Positions 35,734-48,720 are shown, counted from the first letter of the stretch. The stretch: DNA of 64,000 nucleotides from Phoebastria nigripes (GCA_035582835.1 JAYKAV010001267.1:420270-484269), one strand, 5' to 3'. Program-made: numbers and translations. The notes: generated by a model from the sequence alone, not told the origin.

Positions 35734-35913
35734 ATGTTGAAGAAAACATGACCCTATTTCACTTAGATGGGGTTCCTCTTTGTTGTACTGTTTCTCAAGA
35801 TCCTTCAGAAACTTCCTTTGGAACTTGTAAATATCTTCAATATTTCCAAAAATGGTGCTTAACTGAGCTGCAGTGAACATTCCTGTATGTTTGCGACACT
35901 GCCGAATATAACC
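35734..35913 (-). CDS. SPATA13: SPATA13 DH-domain exon (CR1-CR2 region)
   Basis: A 180-base phase-0 exon (acceptor TTTCCAG at 35914, donor GTACGT at 35733). It encodes [40 protein letters not shown] and [20 protein letters not shown], matching the Asef DH domain by memory. Residues 396-455 of the visible protein. Confidence 0.96.
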
Positions 35914-38671
35914 CTGGAAATGAAATAAAAAAAACTCTTCAGGTTGAAGATGTGAAAACAGGTTCTACCCTGAACAAGCCCATTTGAGCTGGCAAAACCC
36001 CTATGACCTACAGGCAGGTGAGTGGTTTCCCAGCCATACACACACACAGAGACATGCAATTTCAGATTTGCATCTGAAATGTTTACACATTGATTCTTGC
36101 AGTCCAACTTCTGTCTCACAGTAGCGTAAATGAATCAGGGAACCAGAAACCTGCAGAGTGTGTAAAGCACCAGAAACCTGCAGAGTGTGTAAAGCCCATT
36201 CGCATCTCCTTGTTACGACTACCCCCCAAGCTGGAGGTGAGCCTGGTGTAAGGCCCTGAGCATGCTACTACTTTAGCTGCCGCGCTTTTTCGTAGCAATT
36301 TCTCTGTGCCGTAACAGTTCCTCTCTATGTGGATAAGAACAAACCCTAAAACAATTAATATAAAGACAATTTCTACCAGGGCTAAAGTACCGGTTCCTTA
36401 ACCAGTAGGTAAGTAAGGCATAGTGTAAGCCAGAGAAGCAAAATAAAGAACATATTATAACGCATTCAGAATGCTGCTGTTTGGTAAAATCCATATGGTA
36501 TTGGCAGGAGGTAATAGTATTGGCAAGATCGCACATAAAAATACAATCACTTTTCCAGTTTTTTCCTCTTTACTTGTAAGAACATCACAGAGGTCCAGCT
36601 CACTTTATTCGTATCCAGTGTTACGTAGATACACAACTGAGTCCTCCAGTTTTAAAACACCCTCAGAGCAAATTCTGCTCTGCCATCAGTAACCGACATT
36701 AGATCACGTCAGCATTTGTATAGTGAAGAAGCAAAGGTATGATTGGGGGGCCTCTTAGGGCTGAAACACGCAGCAGCAGCTGCCACACACAGCTGGCACA
36801 TCCTCAGGTACCTGTTCCACAAAGCTGAGCGTGGCNAGGAGGATACAGTGCAGGGGCTGAATATCCAGGAATAGCTGCTGTGCTCATACTCTCCTATCAG
36901 TTATGGCACCAGGGTACAGATGAGTGCAAAGGTTAACTGGTATGATAGGGGTTATCTGCCAGGCTCCTCCATTTGGCTGCTTTCAGACAGATNTCCCCCA
37001 AATAGCTTTGGGAGCAGACAGCTGTAAAAAGCCTTGCAATTGCTCCGGTGAGGTTTACCAGGAAGCAACCCTGAATATTGCTGGCACTTTTATGAATATT
37101 CCTGTCTCCTCCACAGCCATCTGCTCTGAGAGCTGTGCAGTGGCTACACTGCAAGCCAGCTACCACATTTACTACTGTTAGGAGAACTCCGACAAGGAAA
37201 ACTAATTCCTGTGCAGCTCTTGTAATGTGGACTGCAGACACTTCTTGAATGTAAAATGTTTTTCTGGGTATACTCCAGCTTCACGATCCTGACTGCACTA
37301 GCCCTAGTGATTCATTCTAGTGCAGAGCTTGCTAATTTGGATTACTATCTGCAGTAGCTTTTCTGGCTTAGTCTTGAGTGTATTTTCAGCCTTATGTCCT
37401 GCTTGCCTCACCCTACAGATTCACTCTGAGGAAAGCAGACCATCTCTACCCCATATGTTGAACATGGAGCATCACTTCTCTACTTGGAAAATGTGTGTTT
37501 TGCTCTCTTGTACTAAACTCAGAGGCACGTCAGATTTTAAAAAAGAGGTATAGAATATATGTATTACAGAAAATTAATTATTAATATCAGTCTAAGAATT
37601 AATAGGGCAGTAAAATATGAAAGTCATGTCCTAGAACTCAGCTAACCATGGCAGAGACACAGCTGTGTGTACAAATTCCTCCCTGATCTTTTAGGCACAC
37701 AGTCAAGCTTACTAGCTTAAGTAAATAGTGAATCTAAATGACAAAACTTACATTTAATGTTTTAAAATTAGCCAGTTAGCAACCAATTTTTGTCTTTTTG
37801 TTTTCCCTTTCTCTTTCTTCAAAATGTATAAAAAAGGCCTGATCTAAAACANAAAAAAAAAATCAAAAAACACTGCTGTCTTGTCTACTTTGTTGTCCAT
37901 GAAAGAATCTAATAATGAGTGGTGGACTAAAGGATGACAACATGACAAATACAGAGGGAGACCTAGCAAACTAAGGGTACAAAGAATATTTTGGTAGGTT
38001 GCTTAGCACCCTTCCAAATGCTAACCACAAATAAAGTCAAATACAGGTCAAATGCGTCACAGTCCACGTCAGAAGATACAAACTTCAGTGAAAAGTATTA
38101 AGAAGCTTCTTGTCCAACTGTGGGCCTCCAACAAAATTTGAACAAAAAGCAGAAAAAACCCCCACATTTTATGGTTCAAACAAGAAAGGTAGTTCTAAAA
38201 CACCTTTAAAGTCTTCTTCATAGCTTCTAAGCATCCAGCAAAAACCTCTTTGTTGGAAAAAACAAAAAAAAAATCTCACCCAGCAAACATTCTCTTTGCA
38301 AGTTACTTTCAAAAAGTTTTGTCCCTGAACTGTAATTGATTTTATTAAAGTTACTGAAAGTTTTCTATCTAAACCAAGTGCTAAAAAGTTCTAAATAAAC
38401 TGGACTTCCTTCTCTCATTATTATGGAAATAGTGGTCAGATAAGCAAAGCACTTTTTCCATGTCAAAAGTGGAATGTTTTTTTTAAAAAAAAGGAAGCAG
38501 TGCCTTGTGGCAGTCGGCAGAGAGGAAAGCCATAAGAGGACACAAGAAGGGTCTGACTGACAGCCTCAGAAGTGCAATTGGGAATATTTTGGTATGAGAA
38601 ACCACTCCGGTTCTCAAATTATGTTTTGTTCACATTAGGTCAGCAGAATGCCCTCAGGTTAAAGCATGTAC
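35914..38671 (-). other. SPATA13: SPATA13 intron with a 27-bp tandem duplication
   Basis: About 2.8 kb. It contains an exact 27-base direct duplication (36142-36168 and 36169-36195) and single unresolved bases at 36836, 36993 and 37852. No gene was recognised. Confidence 0.8.
36142..36195. repeat. Perfect 27-bp tandem duplication
   Basis: Two identical adjacent copies of a 27-base unit beginning ACCAGAAACC. Perfect identity suggests a recent duplication or an assembly artefact. Confidence 0.9.
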
Positions 38672-38857
38672 CTCACAGATGTCCTTGAGATGCTTGATAT
38701 AGACTCGTTCTGTGTTCATAATCTCCTGTATAACGTTGGTTCTCATCTGATCCTTGTTTTCAGCTATTTTCTGACGATGCTTGCTAATATCTGCATCTTG
38801 TTCTTCATCCTGGATACTACTACAATTTTCTGGCACTTCTTCCTGATTCACTCGCAG
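38672..38857 (-). CDS. SPATA13: SPATA13 SH3-DH linker and start of DH
   Basis: A 186-base phase-0 exon (acceptor GCTGCAG at 38858, donor GTACAT at 38671). It encodes LRVNQEEVPENCSSIQDEEQ, an acidic linker, then RTNVIQEIMNTERVYIKHLK, the first DH helix (conserved region 1: the glutamate in TERVY contacts the GTPase in DH domains). Residues 334-395. Confidence 0.96.
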
Positions 38858-39931
38858 CTGCAGCCAGAAGAAACAAAGCAAACTAAGAGGAAAGCAGCAA
38901 ACTTTTACAAAGTGTGATAAAACTGTTACAAACTTCTTACAATTAAGAGAGGACTTGCTACAGAAATGTTCCCATTCTTACCTTATAGAGAGGGTTCCAT
39001 AACAGGATTTATCTCATTCTACCCACTGCATATTCAAATAAAGTGTTGAGATTTCTGCCTGGTTAAATACATGGCTTTCTACTCAGTATCTGAGAGATAC
39101 CATGTTGTGTCACCTGTGTATTTTTCAGACTTAAGCTTATTTCTGACCCTTACTAATAGTTTATGTGTTATTTTGGCCAAGCCAGCATATGGGTAAAAAT
39201 TACAAAAGTAGGCAACTCAAACACTTTTAAATAGTTTCCCTCTGCCCCAGTTCCCCACCCGTGCCATGTGGATAACAGCACCTTTTTCGACTTTCGTCTG
39301 ATTGCCCATGTTGGCTGGAGATCTAGGAAGGGCAAAAGCAGGAACCATCTCTTGCACTTCGTGTAGTACTTCATACAGTGTGGCCCAAGCTTCATTACAG
39401 GCTCTCAAAAAGTACTTTAAATTAATTTCTAAAACATAGTTCAATTTTATACCATTCGAGAGTTATACTGTCATTAATCTGGCTGAGTTCTGCCTGGGGA
39501 GTTCAGACTGTGAACCAGATTCCTACACAATGTTGTGATAATAAATTAAGCCCTATTTTACCAAGAAATCCCTGCAGCATAGCTTTCCCCACTCCCTCAT
39601 GAAAACTGCTGCGTCCTCTCCATATACACTGATTGCTCCTGGTTGAGCTTGCTGCTGCCCTCATTTCTGCTTGAGAAATTCCTTTGGTTACAAAAGGACC
39701 ACACAAAGGNAGAAGTCAGAGTAAAAGGTGTCAGAGGAGCTACGGGACCTTGGGGTGTGATTCTCTATTGCTTTTTTCCTTGTGAAGTCATTAGGAGTTA
39801 CACCACTGACGTTCAGATACAAAGATACTGAGGATCAGGCCCTTCACTTAAACATATTGCCATGACCATTGCTGTTGCAGTCTGCTAGGAATCTCGCATG
39901 ACAATGGTGCAAAAGCAAGAGAGTTACTCAC
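38858..39931 (-). other. SPATA13: SPATA13 intron
   Basis: About 1.1 kb, noncoding. At 39787-39842 the sequence GAAGTCATTAGGAGTTACAC...GAGGATCAGGCCC looks like a relic of the same ancient repeat as at about 43.0 kb. Confidence 0.7.
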
Positions 39932-40111
39932 CCTGACAAAGCTAGCTGGAAACCAGGCTTCCTTGTCCTCATTTCTTCCCCACCACCAGTCTTTGTTGGA
40001 AGCTTCTAGAACTCTAATGACATCTCCAGCTTTGAAGCCCAGCTCTTGATCATCCATAGTCACATGGTCCCAGAGAGCTTCTGCATAGACAATGCTGCCA
40101 TCGCTTATCAG
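39932..40111 (-). CDS. SPATA13: SPATA13 SH3-domain exon
   Basis: A 180-base phase-0 exon (acceptor CATCTCAG at 40112, donor GTGAGT at 39931). The peptide has the SH3 landmarks in order: [20 protein letters not shown] (ALYDY-like then the RT loop), [17 protein letters not shown] (tryptophan of the ligand groove) and [10 protein letters not shown] (the FPxxFV end). In Asef proteins this SH3 folds back on DH to block it until APC binds the adjacent region. Confidence 0.97.
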
Positions 40112-40521
40112 CTGAGATGGGAAGAAAATGAGGTTGTGAAGGACAAAAGATAAACAACGAACTGTTTATAAATTACCAGAAGATCAAAATACCTCACTAG
40201 AGGGCCCATGATTACTCCTGTTACAGGATAAAACTAAAATTCTGGATTTTCAGAAATCTATGTGTATATTTATTAGTGAGAACAATTAGAGTCCTACTCC
40301 AGAGTGGTTACATAGGCTAATGAGTTACACTCCCAGTGAAGTACTAGTCACTGTGCTCTTCCCTTGGCATCTGCTTGTGGGCCCTGCCAGAGACAGGACA
40401 CCATGGCTGCCGGATTCTTCTCTATGCCGGCTACTGCCATTGCACTTTTTATTAATATGAAACCTCAGACCTGTGGAAAACACCCCCCATCGTTACAGCA
40501 ATGCAAAGCCCAGGACGTTAC
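40112..40521 (-). other. SPATA13: SPATA13 intron
   Basis: A 410-base noncoding intron; nothing else recognised. Confidence 0.85.
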
Positions 40522-40658
40522 CTCATTAATTGCTAGCTGTTCCCCTCCGGGCTGCAGGTACCTGGGAGTGGCTTGGCAGAGTTCCTCGTAACTGTAATCT
40601 TCCTCACTGCCATTGTCGTCCACTAAGGCCGAAGATTCAGTCCCACCATCTGCAGCAA
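40522..40658 (-). CDS. SPATA13: SPATA13 exon upstream of SH3
   Basis: A 137-base exon (acceptor TTTTAG with AG at 40660-40659, donor GTAACG at 40521). It encodes AADGGTESSALVDDNGSEED then YSYEELCQATPRYLQPGGEQ and LAINE, an acidic stretch typical of the region before the Asef SH3 domain. It starts by completing a split valine codon from the previous exon. Confidence 0.95.
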
Positions 40659-42983
40659 CTAAAACAAAGGTGCAACAGCTGTTTGCTTCATCATTTTTAT
40701 GGTTCCCCCCAAAAAACAATGCAAGAGGAATCGCTGAGAAGTTGCCTTTGTTGTCACGAATATAACAATAACAGAAGTGGAGGGCAGCAGAGCTCTCAGG
40801 AAAACCGCTTTTCCGCCATTAAATACTTTTTACTCTTCTTCGGAATTTTCTCATTTAGCAGCTGATGAAACTGAAAATTCTCCTTTTTGTGTGCAAAAAA
40901 TAGAACTACAACCATTATTTATTTATTTTTTACCCAGAGGAAATCTCAAACGACCTGAATCAGAAGGGAGGTCTCAATGCCGTTTCCCACATGGCAGATG
41001 AGAGAGCTCCAATGGGCCCCCGGCAGTCAGAGGGGGCCGCTGGCAGTCCCAGGCCGGGTGCCCTCACATCATCACATCCCCTCCAGGGATGTAATGACCC
41101 AACAGCTCCGTGCCCACCCACCCGTGAGAGGGGGTGGGCAGCCCACGCTGCAGCCCCTGCTCTGAGCCGGCCGCCGCCACCTCTCCCACGTGCCAGGGGA
41201 GGCCCTGGCAGCACTGAGATACCTACGGGGAGGCCCAAGGGGACGGGGAGTCTGGACGGAGCACGGTGTAACTTCCTGAGAAAAAACTTGTTCTAATTGC
41301 CCCAAATCACAAAAAAATCTTGGTTTGACAACTGTACATTTTCTGACCAGAGAGGCAGCTTTGTAAAGAAATAGAGGCCAGAACTAAGATGGGCTTCATC
41401 TTATTACCCAGCCAGATAAACCAAGAGAAACATCATGTAAGTGACTGTCACTATGCACATGTAAATCTGCAGTTACTGTATAAAACTGTAAAACCCATCT
41501 GGGGTACATCACTAGGTGGTAGATCCTTTTGGCGATCATCTCCGTACTGGCCGATGAAGAGGACTGGGGACTGATCTCAGGACCAAGTAATACTGACTGA
41601 CTCACGTCCACACTGCTCAGGGCTAGACCCTTTCAGAGTAGGTTTGCCTTTGAAAACCAGCTGTAATGTTCAAACCGATCAGGGGACGTGCTAGTAATCA
41701 AGAAGCGTTCATGACCAGCGGCCCAGTGCTTGAGTGCACTCTCTGGTCCTTGTTAATTTATCCCTAAAGATTTATTCCTATAAATAGGCCCAAGCTGTGA
41801 ATAACTAGAGAGTCTGAAGATCACACAGTGCTCAAAAATCCAATAAAAAATAAAAAGTAAAAATTAAAAAATAATTAAAAAAAAATTCAGACTGGGCTGC
41901 TAGCACTGAACTCCTTTTCTAATGGTTACTGTCCCAGATAAATTGCCACGCAGCCTGCAGAGCATCTCTCTCACTCCCGAGTGCCTGGGAAAGGACCTTT
42001 AAGTGGAGTTATTGAACCTGCCACTTCCACCTACCAGCAAGGCCGAGCAGGAGGGCCCTCACCCTGCCTCTTCTCTGCCCTGCTTCAAGCCTGGGTACTG
42101 CCTGCCTGCTGAGCTCTGGGCGCTGGATGGGTGAGAGTCGCAAAGAGATGACTCCTGGCTTTACTCCACACACCTACACAACTAACAGGCACGCCGTTGC
42201 CTATCTGTTATTTACCTCACAGGGAGAAACACTTCAACCCCCTCCATATGGGTGCTCATACCACCACTAGCATCTTTGGTCATTTGGGTATTAATTTGCA
42301 AGAGAGATCAAAGCTGATTACTGCACAGATTCACTAAAAAACTTGGAAGATTTTTCTTACCTTTAAAAGTGGAAAAATATGGCATAGTCTTGATGTCACA
42401 GAACACGGCTATTCAACCATTCTCTTCTACTCCCCAGCATTTTAAATACACACTCACATTAATGGTATAATCTGCCTAACCAGGGAGGATGCAGAATCCC
42501 TATTTAAAAAAACAAGATTTTTTTTCCCTACAGACTCATAAATCTGAGCACTGACAAACTTTTAAAATACATCTTGTGAAACTTACTGCAACTGCTTTAT
42601 TTTAAAAATCTGCAAATAAGTAATTCATTAAATCAATTTTTAGCTTATAAAGCAACACCAAAAAAATTAATCCCAGCGATCCTTTATACACCTCCACTGT
42701 ACTATCAGTACTGCCTGTTGGTTTGTTCCAGTAACAATGGCACATCAAAATAACCTAATGCATTTGGCTCCAGATGAAAAATGATTGCAATTTTGGGACT
42801 GATAACTGTTCATTATTCCGTACCAAATCAACAAGCTTACATTGTCTTCGTAGTTAGACTCAAATGAAAATCAGTCGCTTGCATTCTGCATCTATTCCTC
42901 TATTGTTTACAGACAGAAATATCAGAGGTAGGGGTGGGCTTTCCTAATCGCACCAACGGGACGCAAAAACTTAAAAGACAGCC

Positions 42984-43079
42984 TGGGACTGATTCTGATC
43001 TTATAGCAGCTTTGTCACCAGTGTAAGGCTGCAGGCTCTCGTGGATGACACGGTATAAGCGTGATCAGAATCAGGCCCC
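42984..43079. repeat. Ancient MITE-like palindromic repeat
   Basis: Perfect 12-base terminal inverted repeats CTGATTCTGATC (42989-43000) and GATCAGAATCAG (43063-43074) flank a body with CACCAGTGTAAGG. The layout recalls an old amniote interspersed repeat with GATCAGAATCAGGCCC ends. Family not named. Confidence 0.5.
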
Positions 43080-45194
43080 CTGACTGCCACAGTTTATCAG
43101 TTCAATCTAAAAACACTGCAAAAAATAGCGAGAGAGCGAGCATTTTCTACTCACACGTACCCATCTGAAGGCTCTCCAGACTCCAAAATCGTGCCATTCC
43201 CCCCCTGGCTACCATGCTGCCGTCAGACTCGACCCCAGGGCAAGGCTTTGACCTCTAACAGGTGATGCTCGGTCCTAAAGGGCTGGCAGAGGATGACAAA
43301 AGGCTCTGAGCTACCGACAGCGCAGAGAAACAGCCTGTTTGCTGCCTTCAGCTCCCAGCTGTGCCTCCGAGGCCGAGCCTGGCTGGGAACTGCCAGCGGC
43401 GCGCGCTCAGCCTGGCCACTGCGAGCTCACGGCTCGCTGACATCATGGGGTGCCCTTAGGGAGGAAGTTCCAGAAAAGAAACAAAAACCTGGCTGCCTGG
43501 CCCCGGCCGCGCTGTGCCTGCAGCCGCCTGCGCCACCCGGACCGCTCCCAAAGTGCCTGAACGTCTCGAACGCAGCAAGCCAAGGAGTACATTTGTTTTT
43601 CATTAAAGCAGCTTAATGCGATTTCAATCTATACTCAAATGACTGCAATTCAAAGGGAAAGACTATTTGGATAGGAGCTGGGAGTTCCTTGTATTACAAC
43701 ACTGTTTGGAGTATCAGTCTATCTTTGTTATATTATACCAGTTAAAATTCCAGTAGAAGTAAACAATGAAGGTATTTTTTGCTATTAAAACTTCTCTTGC
43801 TTCACAGGCAAATGCTGTATCATTATTTAGGGCACAAGCAGCTGAAGTGTTAAGGCTGCAGCAGACTGCTCCCAGGAAAAGAGGGGAGGATGGAGACATT
43901 TTCTCACTCAAACTACAAACTTAATTCAGCTGCTCCAGAAAATAGGGAATGAAGCAGGAAAGCACCCAAACAGCCCAGCTTTCACTGGGACTGACCCAGC
44001 CAGAGCACAACGTCATTCATTCACCATGGGCCAGCGTTTACCACCCTTACATCTGCGTCGTTCTGCAGTGAAGCTGGATCAGTTCATGCACTGGAAGCAA
44101 AGGCAGGAGCTGCTCCCATCAGCAGAGTGCAAAGCCTGCTGCAACCTGTGCGTGTACGCAGCACTACATTTACGGTTTGGAAAGCTCCATAATCTCTACG
44201 CTCATTCTTTACCTGCAAACTGCGTTGCTCAGCTGAGCCTGTCCTTTAAGTGGGGACTGCCTCCACCAGGGACGTGTTCACAAAACCCTGGAGGCATTTC
44301 TGCACACAGCAACGTCTCAACACCCACTGAAATCACATGGCTTACCCTAGCGCTGCCTCAGACGGAGAAGGAAAGGCCAAACATCGCCCTGCAATATTAA
44401 TGCCATCTTCCTACAAAAATCCAGACTGTGCTGCACTGCACAGGAGACTGATAGGAATTCCCTTCTGAATCCCCAAACCTCCCTATTATTTCTTGCTGCA
44501 AGGACACTTGTTGGATAGCACAGTAAAAACAAGCTACTACATACTATAAGATGTTTATACACAGTCCCACACATTTTTCTCGGCACAAATCATTAAAAAA
44601 AACCAACCCAGCAAACAGAAGTGACACTGAAGTGCTGATGATCCTGGGACCTGCAAGTGAAGGCTTCACGCTTTTAATTGGCCAGAGCACAAGCTCTCTG
44701 CCATGTCAAACCCCTACCCGCAGGGGAAAAACACCTGAACTGCCGAAGGAAAATGAGGTCAAACCCCACACAGCTCTTCTAGAAGGTACATTAAAAATTA
44801 TCTCTGAAAAACAGTCATTGGGTTTGATTTTTGCAGAACAGAACGGACTGCGTGCTTTTTCCCGATGACTAACCCAGTGCCACCATGGGATGCTGCCGGT
44901 GGGGGGGATCTGTTCTCTCTCCTCTGCACAGGCACATCTAGCAACTGTGCAGCCACAAACTGAACCACCACAAAAGTCCTCGTTTCGGGTGAGCTGGTGG
45001 TGGGTTCGTTTCCTCGCAGGATCAGCCAGGGACAGGAGGAGGCGCAGGCTGTCCTTTGTAGTGGCAGTCCACAGTGACCCCGTCCAAACACATGCCGAGC
45101 TGGCTTACCCACTGTGCAGGGCTCTCTGAAAAGGCTGTGGGTAGCACATACTAAAATACTAAAACTAAAAGCTAGTTTACCCGCCTCAAGAAAA

Positions 45195-48100
45195 TCCAGT
45201 TCTAGATACCCCTCTGGTATCATAGGACCCTCCACCCTGGGGCAGACCAAAGGTCCCCCCCACCTACTGCTCTGACAGCAGCCAGTACCAGATGCCCAGG
45301 GAAGAATATAAAAATAGATGAGGCATGTAATGGCATTTTTCTGATGTACTTTTCCTAAATTCCAGCTATCTGCAGATCAGAGTCAGATCCCTCCTGGGGT
45401 AGAAGTGATACCTTTGTGTTTAATGAACTGAATTTTTCAAAGCACTTTCTGAATTTCTGTAAACTTTTGGGATGTGAAATCTCATGTGTAGCAATTAGTT
45501 TCATAGTTTAATTTTATAGAGTGTGAAAACTATCTTTTATTTTGAACTTGCTATCTGATTATTTCATTTGGTGCCCTTTAGTTTCTTATTGAAAACAATA
45601 ACTATTATCTGTTCATTTTTCCTATGCCAATCAGACTTTTATTCCCCTACTGTCCTTTTTTTCCAAGTTGCAGAGCCCTAGCCGCGTTAATCATTCCTCA
45701 CACAGAGACACTGAGTAGGTTTTCTTGTCCTTTTGCCTTTTTCTGTATCGTCCCCTGTAAAAAATGCCTTTTGAGGTGGAAAGGAAGGGGGAGATGGCCC
45801 CCACACGCCACACCAGTGGCACAATCGAGCTTTCTGTTTTGTTCTCTATTCCCTTCCTACAAATTCCTGCCCTTTTATTTACTGTTTTGACTGTTACTAT
45901 GCACTGAACTGACACTTTAATTATCTGTTTAGGATTGCAAGATCTCTTCCTGAATGGCAATATCCAGCCCAAAGTCCGTTCTTCTGCAAGCATACCAGGC
46001 TCGTGTTCTTCCATGTGCACTACCTTGCCTTTATCAACACCAAATTCACCTGCTGCCAGCGCAGTACATTGTGTCTCGGTATTATGAAATCCTTCTGCAA
46101 CTCTGTTCAAGCAGCTTGTACTTTTACTACTGTGAATAATGTAGCACACAAGCAAAAATTATAATTTCATTCTATACCTCCCTTCCCACATTATTTGTGA
46201 AGACACTGAACATCTGACTCCACTCGTCAGCTCTCTCCTTAAGAAAACGGACCACTTTCCTCCTCTCTGTTACTTAGTGCTTACTCACTTGTTAAAGCAT
46301 GGGAGGATCTTCCCTCTTATCCCAGGCCTCTATTAAGAGACATTTGTAAGAGATCTTGTCAGAGCCCTTTGAAGATCCAAGTAGCCTATACCTACTGAAT
46401 CCCCTTGGTCACATCCTCAGGGATTTTTTTCAGAAAACCTAATCCATTTGTGGGGCACAGCTTTCCTCTGCATAGGGCTCCTGGACTACTCTTCATCATA
46501 AGGGTCCACCAGTCTGTTGATGTTACTCTCTGTTATAGTTTCTAAGTCCTAAATATATTCTTGATATATTCTACATACTATTATGTCAGACTCACTGGTC
46601 TACTGCTCATTGGATCCCTCCTGATACTTCTTTATAAACGGTTATCCCATTGCTGCCTTCTTCCTTGTACTGAGGCAATTTTTGAGGAACGAATTCCATG
46701 CTGAGGCAGTAGCTCAGCAATGTCATTCTTAAATCCCTTTAGAAGTCTTCGTTCTGGCAATTTGTAACTATTCATTTAGTTACTCTAAAACTTTTACTGA
46801 CATTTTGAGACAGATCCTTCTCTAATTTGAGCTCAGGTTTTATTTCTCAGTCACTTACAGGCCTACAAACTGTCTGGTAGTCTACCGGGTTCTCATATTT
46901 TTTAAAAAGGACGTAGTTTTTATATCTTTAGCAAACTGTTTCTACATTCCTGTAGCTTTACATCAAAATTGCTAGAGGGTTTTTTTTTTTCTATTTGGAT
47001 ACAATTCAACAATCTGAAGGATGCCTTTATTTTTTCTTCTGATATATTCTTTTCCCCTGTGTTAATGGCAGAACCCTTTTCTGGTGTTTCCAAATTCTGT
47101 TTTGACAGGTGACATGAATTTGCTCTAAGCATCTAATATGCTGTCCTTGAACACTCTCCATGCTGCCTGCAAGCATTCAACACCTTTTTCTGCTCCTTTA
47201 AATTCCTTTGTTACATGACTTCTCACTTTTATTTACTTTCCCTCTTTTAAATTAAAACACATACTGTTTTGGATTTTTTTACTCTTCTCACCCCTGCAAG
47301 GATATTGGCTCAGAGTGCATTATGGACACACAGGGCAAGATTCATTATCTGTCTGTATTTGGTCAATGAACAGCACCTTAAATTACCTGTTTCTTCCAGT
47401 CAAGGTCACCTAGCTTAGCTTAGAAGACTGCAGAGTCGGATGAGACACATCCCACCCTTACAGAGTAGCTCTTACGTGTGATCCTGCACACACCTCAGGA
47501 ACGGTTCAACAATTGTTTCCCTTCCTGTAGGTCTCCTGATGAGCTGCACCAAGGAGTTATTTATGGTACACATAAAAACGTAGCACTGTGCCCCATTACA
47601 ACGCTTAACCCACACAACAGCAATTTAAGTCTCCTTTTATGACTGTGCTTGCTGCCCTTGAAACTTCTCTGGTTTCCTTGGTTTGTCATATGAGATCATC
47701 CCGGTGATCTCAGGTGGTTCACAATTTAATCCTGTCACTATACTTTTTCCCATTTAGGCATGGCATTCCAGTCCACAGATCCTGTGACACTTGATGATAC
47801 AGTTCATCTCTTTTAGTTTTTCTTTAATACATTAGAGACCCTCTTTCACCAATGCAATCTTTTCTGTTATTCCTATACAGCTTGCACAATGGTGATATGT
47901 TGGTTATGCTCCACTGGTTATCTTCCTTCAACCAAGTTTCTGACATACGCCACCTATCTTCTTTAAAAATATGTTTATCTCTCCATCTTACTTTTTAAAC
48001 TTTCACTATTACTGGCAGGGTTGCCTGTTTTTCTAAATCCTCTTTAAACAACATTTGTCCAACTGTTCCTGACTATTTCTTGCTTGAGTTTTGTCAGCTT

Positions 48101-48720
48101 CTGCCCCATCCTTCATTTGAGGATGCAGTGATCATTGACATCACCTGTAAAGGATGTGCTGTCCTATACTGTGTATTATTTCACCTTGCCAGCTTTCCCC
48201 TAATTCTTTGTTTAGAAACTACTCCATAATCTCTTGGTTTGCATGTCAGCAGCCTGCTTTTGTTTTGGTTTAGAAAACAAAGGATTTTTTTATTTCAAAT
48301 GTTCCTCGGTTCATAAATAATCTAAATCTCCTTCTTTTTAATACAACTTTCTGCATGAAGGTGCCTGGAGGTAAAAAGGCCTCTCTGTCTGACACTGAGC
48401 GTGGTATTGGCAGCACTTCGGACAATTTTACCATTGGGCTCCTGGTCTTTTAGCTTCTACCTGGCAGCTTCAATTTTGCCTCCAGCGCTTGCCTCCTGTC
48501 TATCACACTCTCCTTGGCACCCACCTGCCCCACTGCTATCACCTCCGCTCCGGAGTTCCTAGGACTGCCTAGGTGCTTCACCTGATGCACCAGCTGCTCC
48601 CAACACACTGCTAGGTCCTGTTTGCATCATCAAGCCCACCTATCTATGCAACTAACAATCCCATTACCCACCAGCATAGTTTTTATCTTTTCCCATCAGC
48701 TGAGAGTCCCATCCTTCAAA
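45195..48720 (-). mobile_element. Degraded long CR1/L3-type LINE
   Basis: Read on the plus strand this stretch follows, in order, the antisense text of ancient amniote CR1-type LINEs as I remember it. Landmarks are CAGACCAAAGGTCC near 45243, a GAACTTGC...GGTGCCCTTTAGTTCTT-like part near 45545-45590, GATCTCTTCCTGAA (45942), CCTTGCCTTTATCAACACC (46023), CTTCCCTCTTATCCCA (46309) and TCAGACTCACTGGTCT (46586), the last from the reverse-transcriptase region. The element is therefore sense on the minus strand with its 3' end near 45.2 kb. It has many stops and indels and is not functional. Right end uncertain. Confidence 0.5.

Noticed and set aside
31371..40111. Assignment of the DH-PH-SH3 gene to ARHGEF9 or ARHGEF4
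   Set aside because: The domains are very similar in all three Asef-family genes. Linkage to C1QTNF9 and MIPEP, the upstream RRPISVIGG...LLTQ region and the PQQQVF...AEPKRK tail fit SPATA13 best.
44026..44400. 124-codon plus-strand frame in the large SPATA13 intron
   Set aside because: No domain or conserved motif, and no splice partners seen.
45691..46155. 154-codon minus-strand frame at 45.7-46.2 kb
   Set aside because: It lies inside the degraded CR1-type LINE but does not follow a recognisable LINE protein for its length; treated as a chance frame in a fossil.
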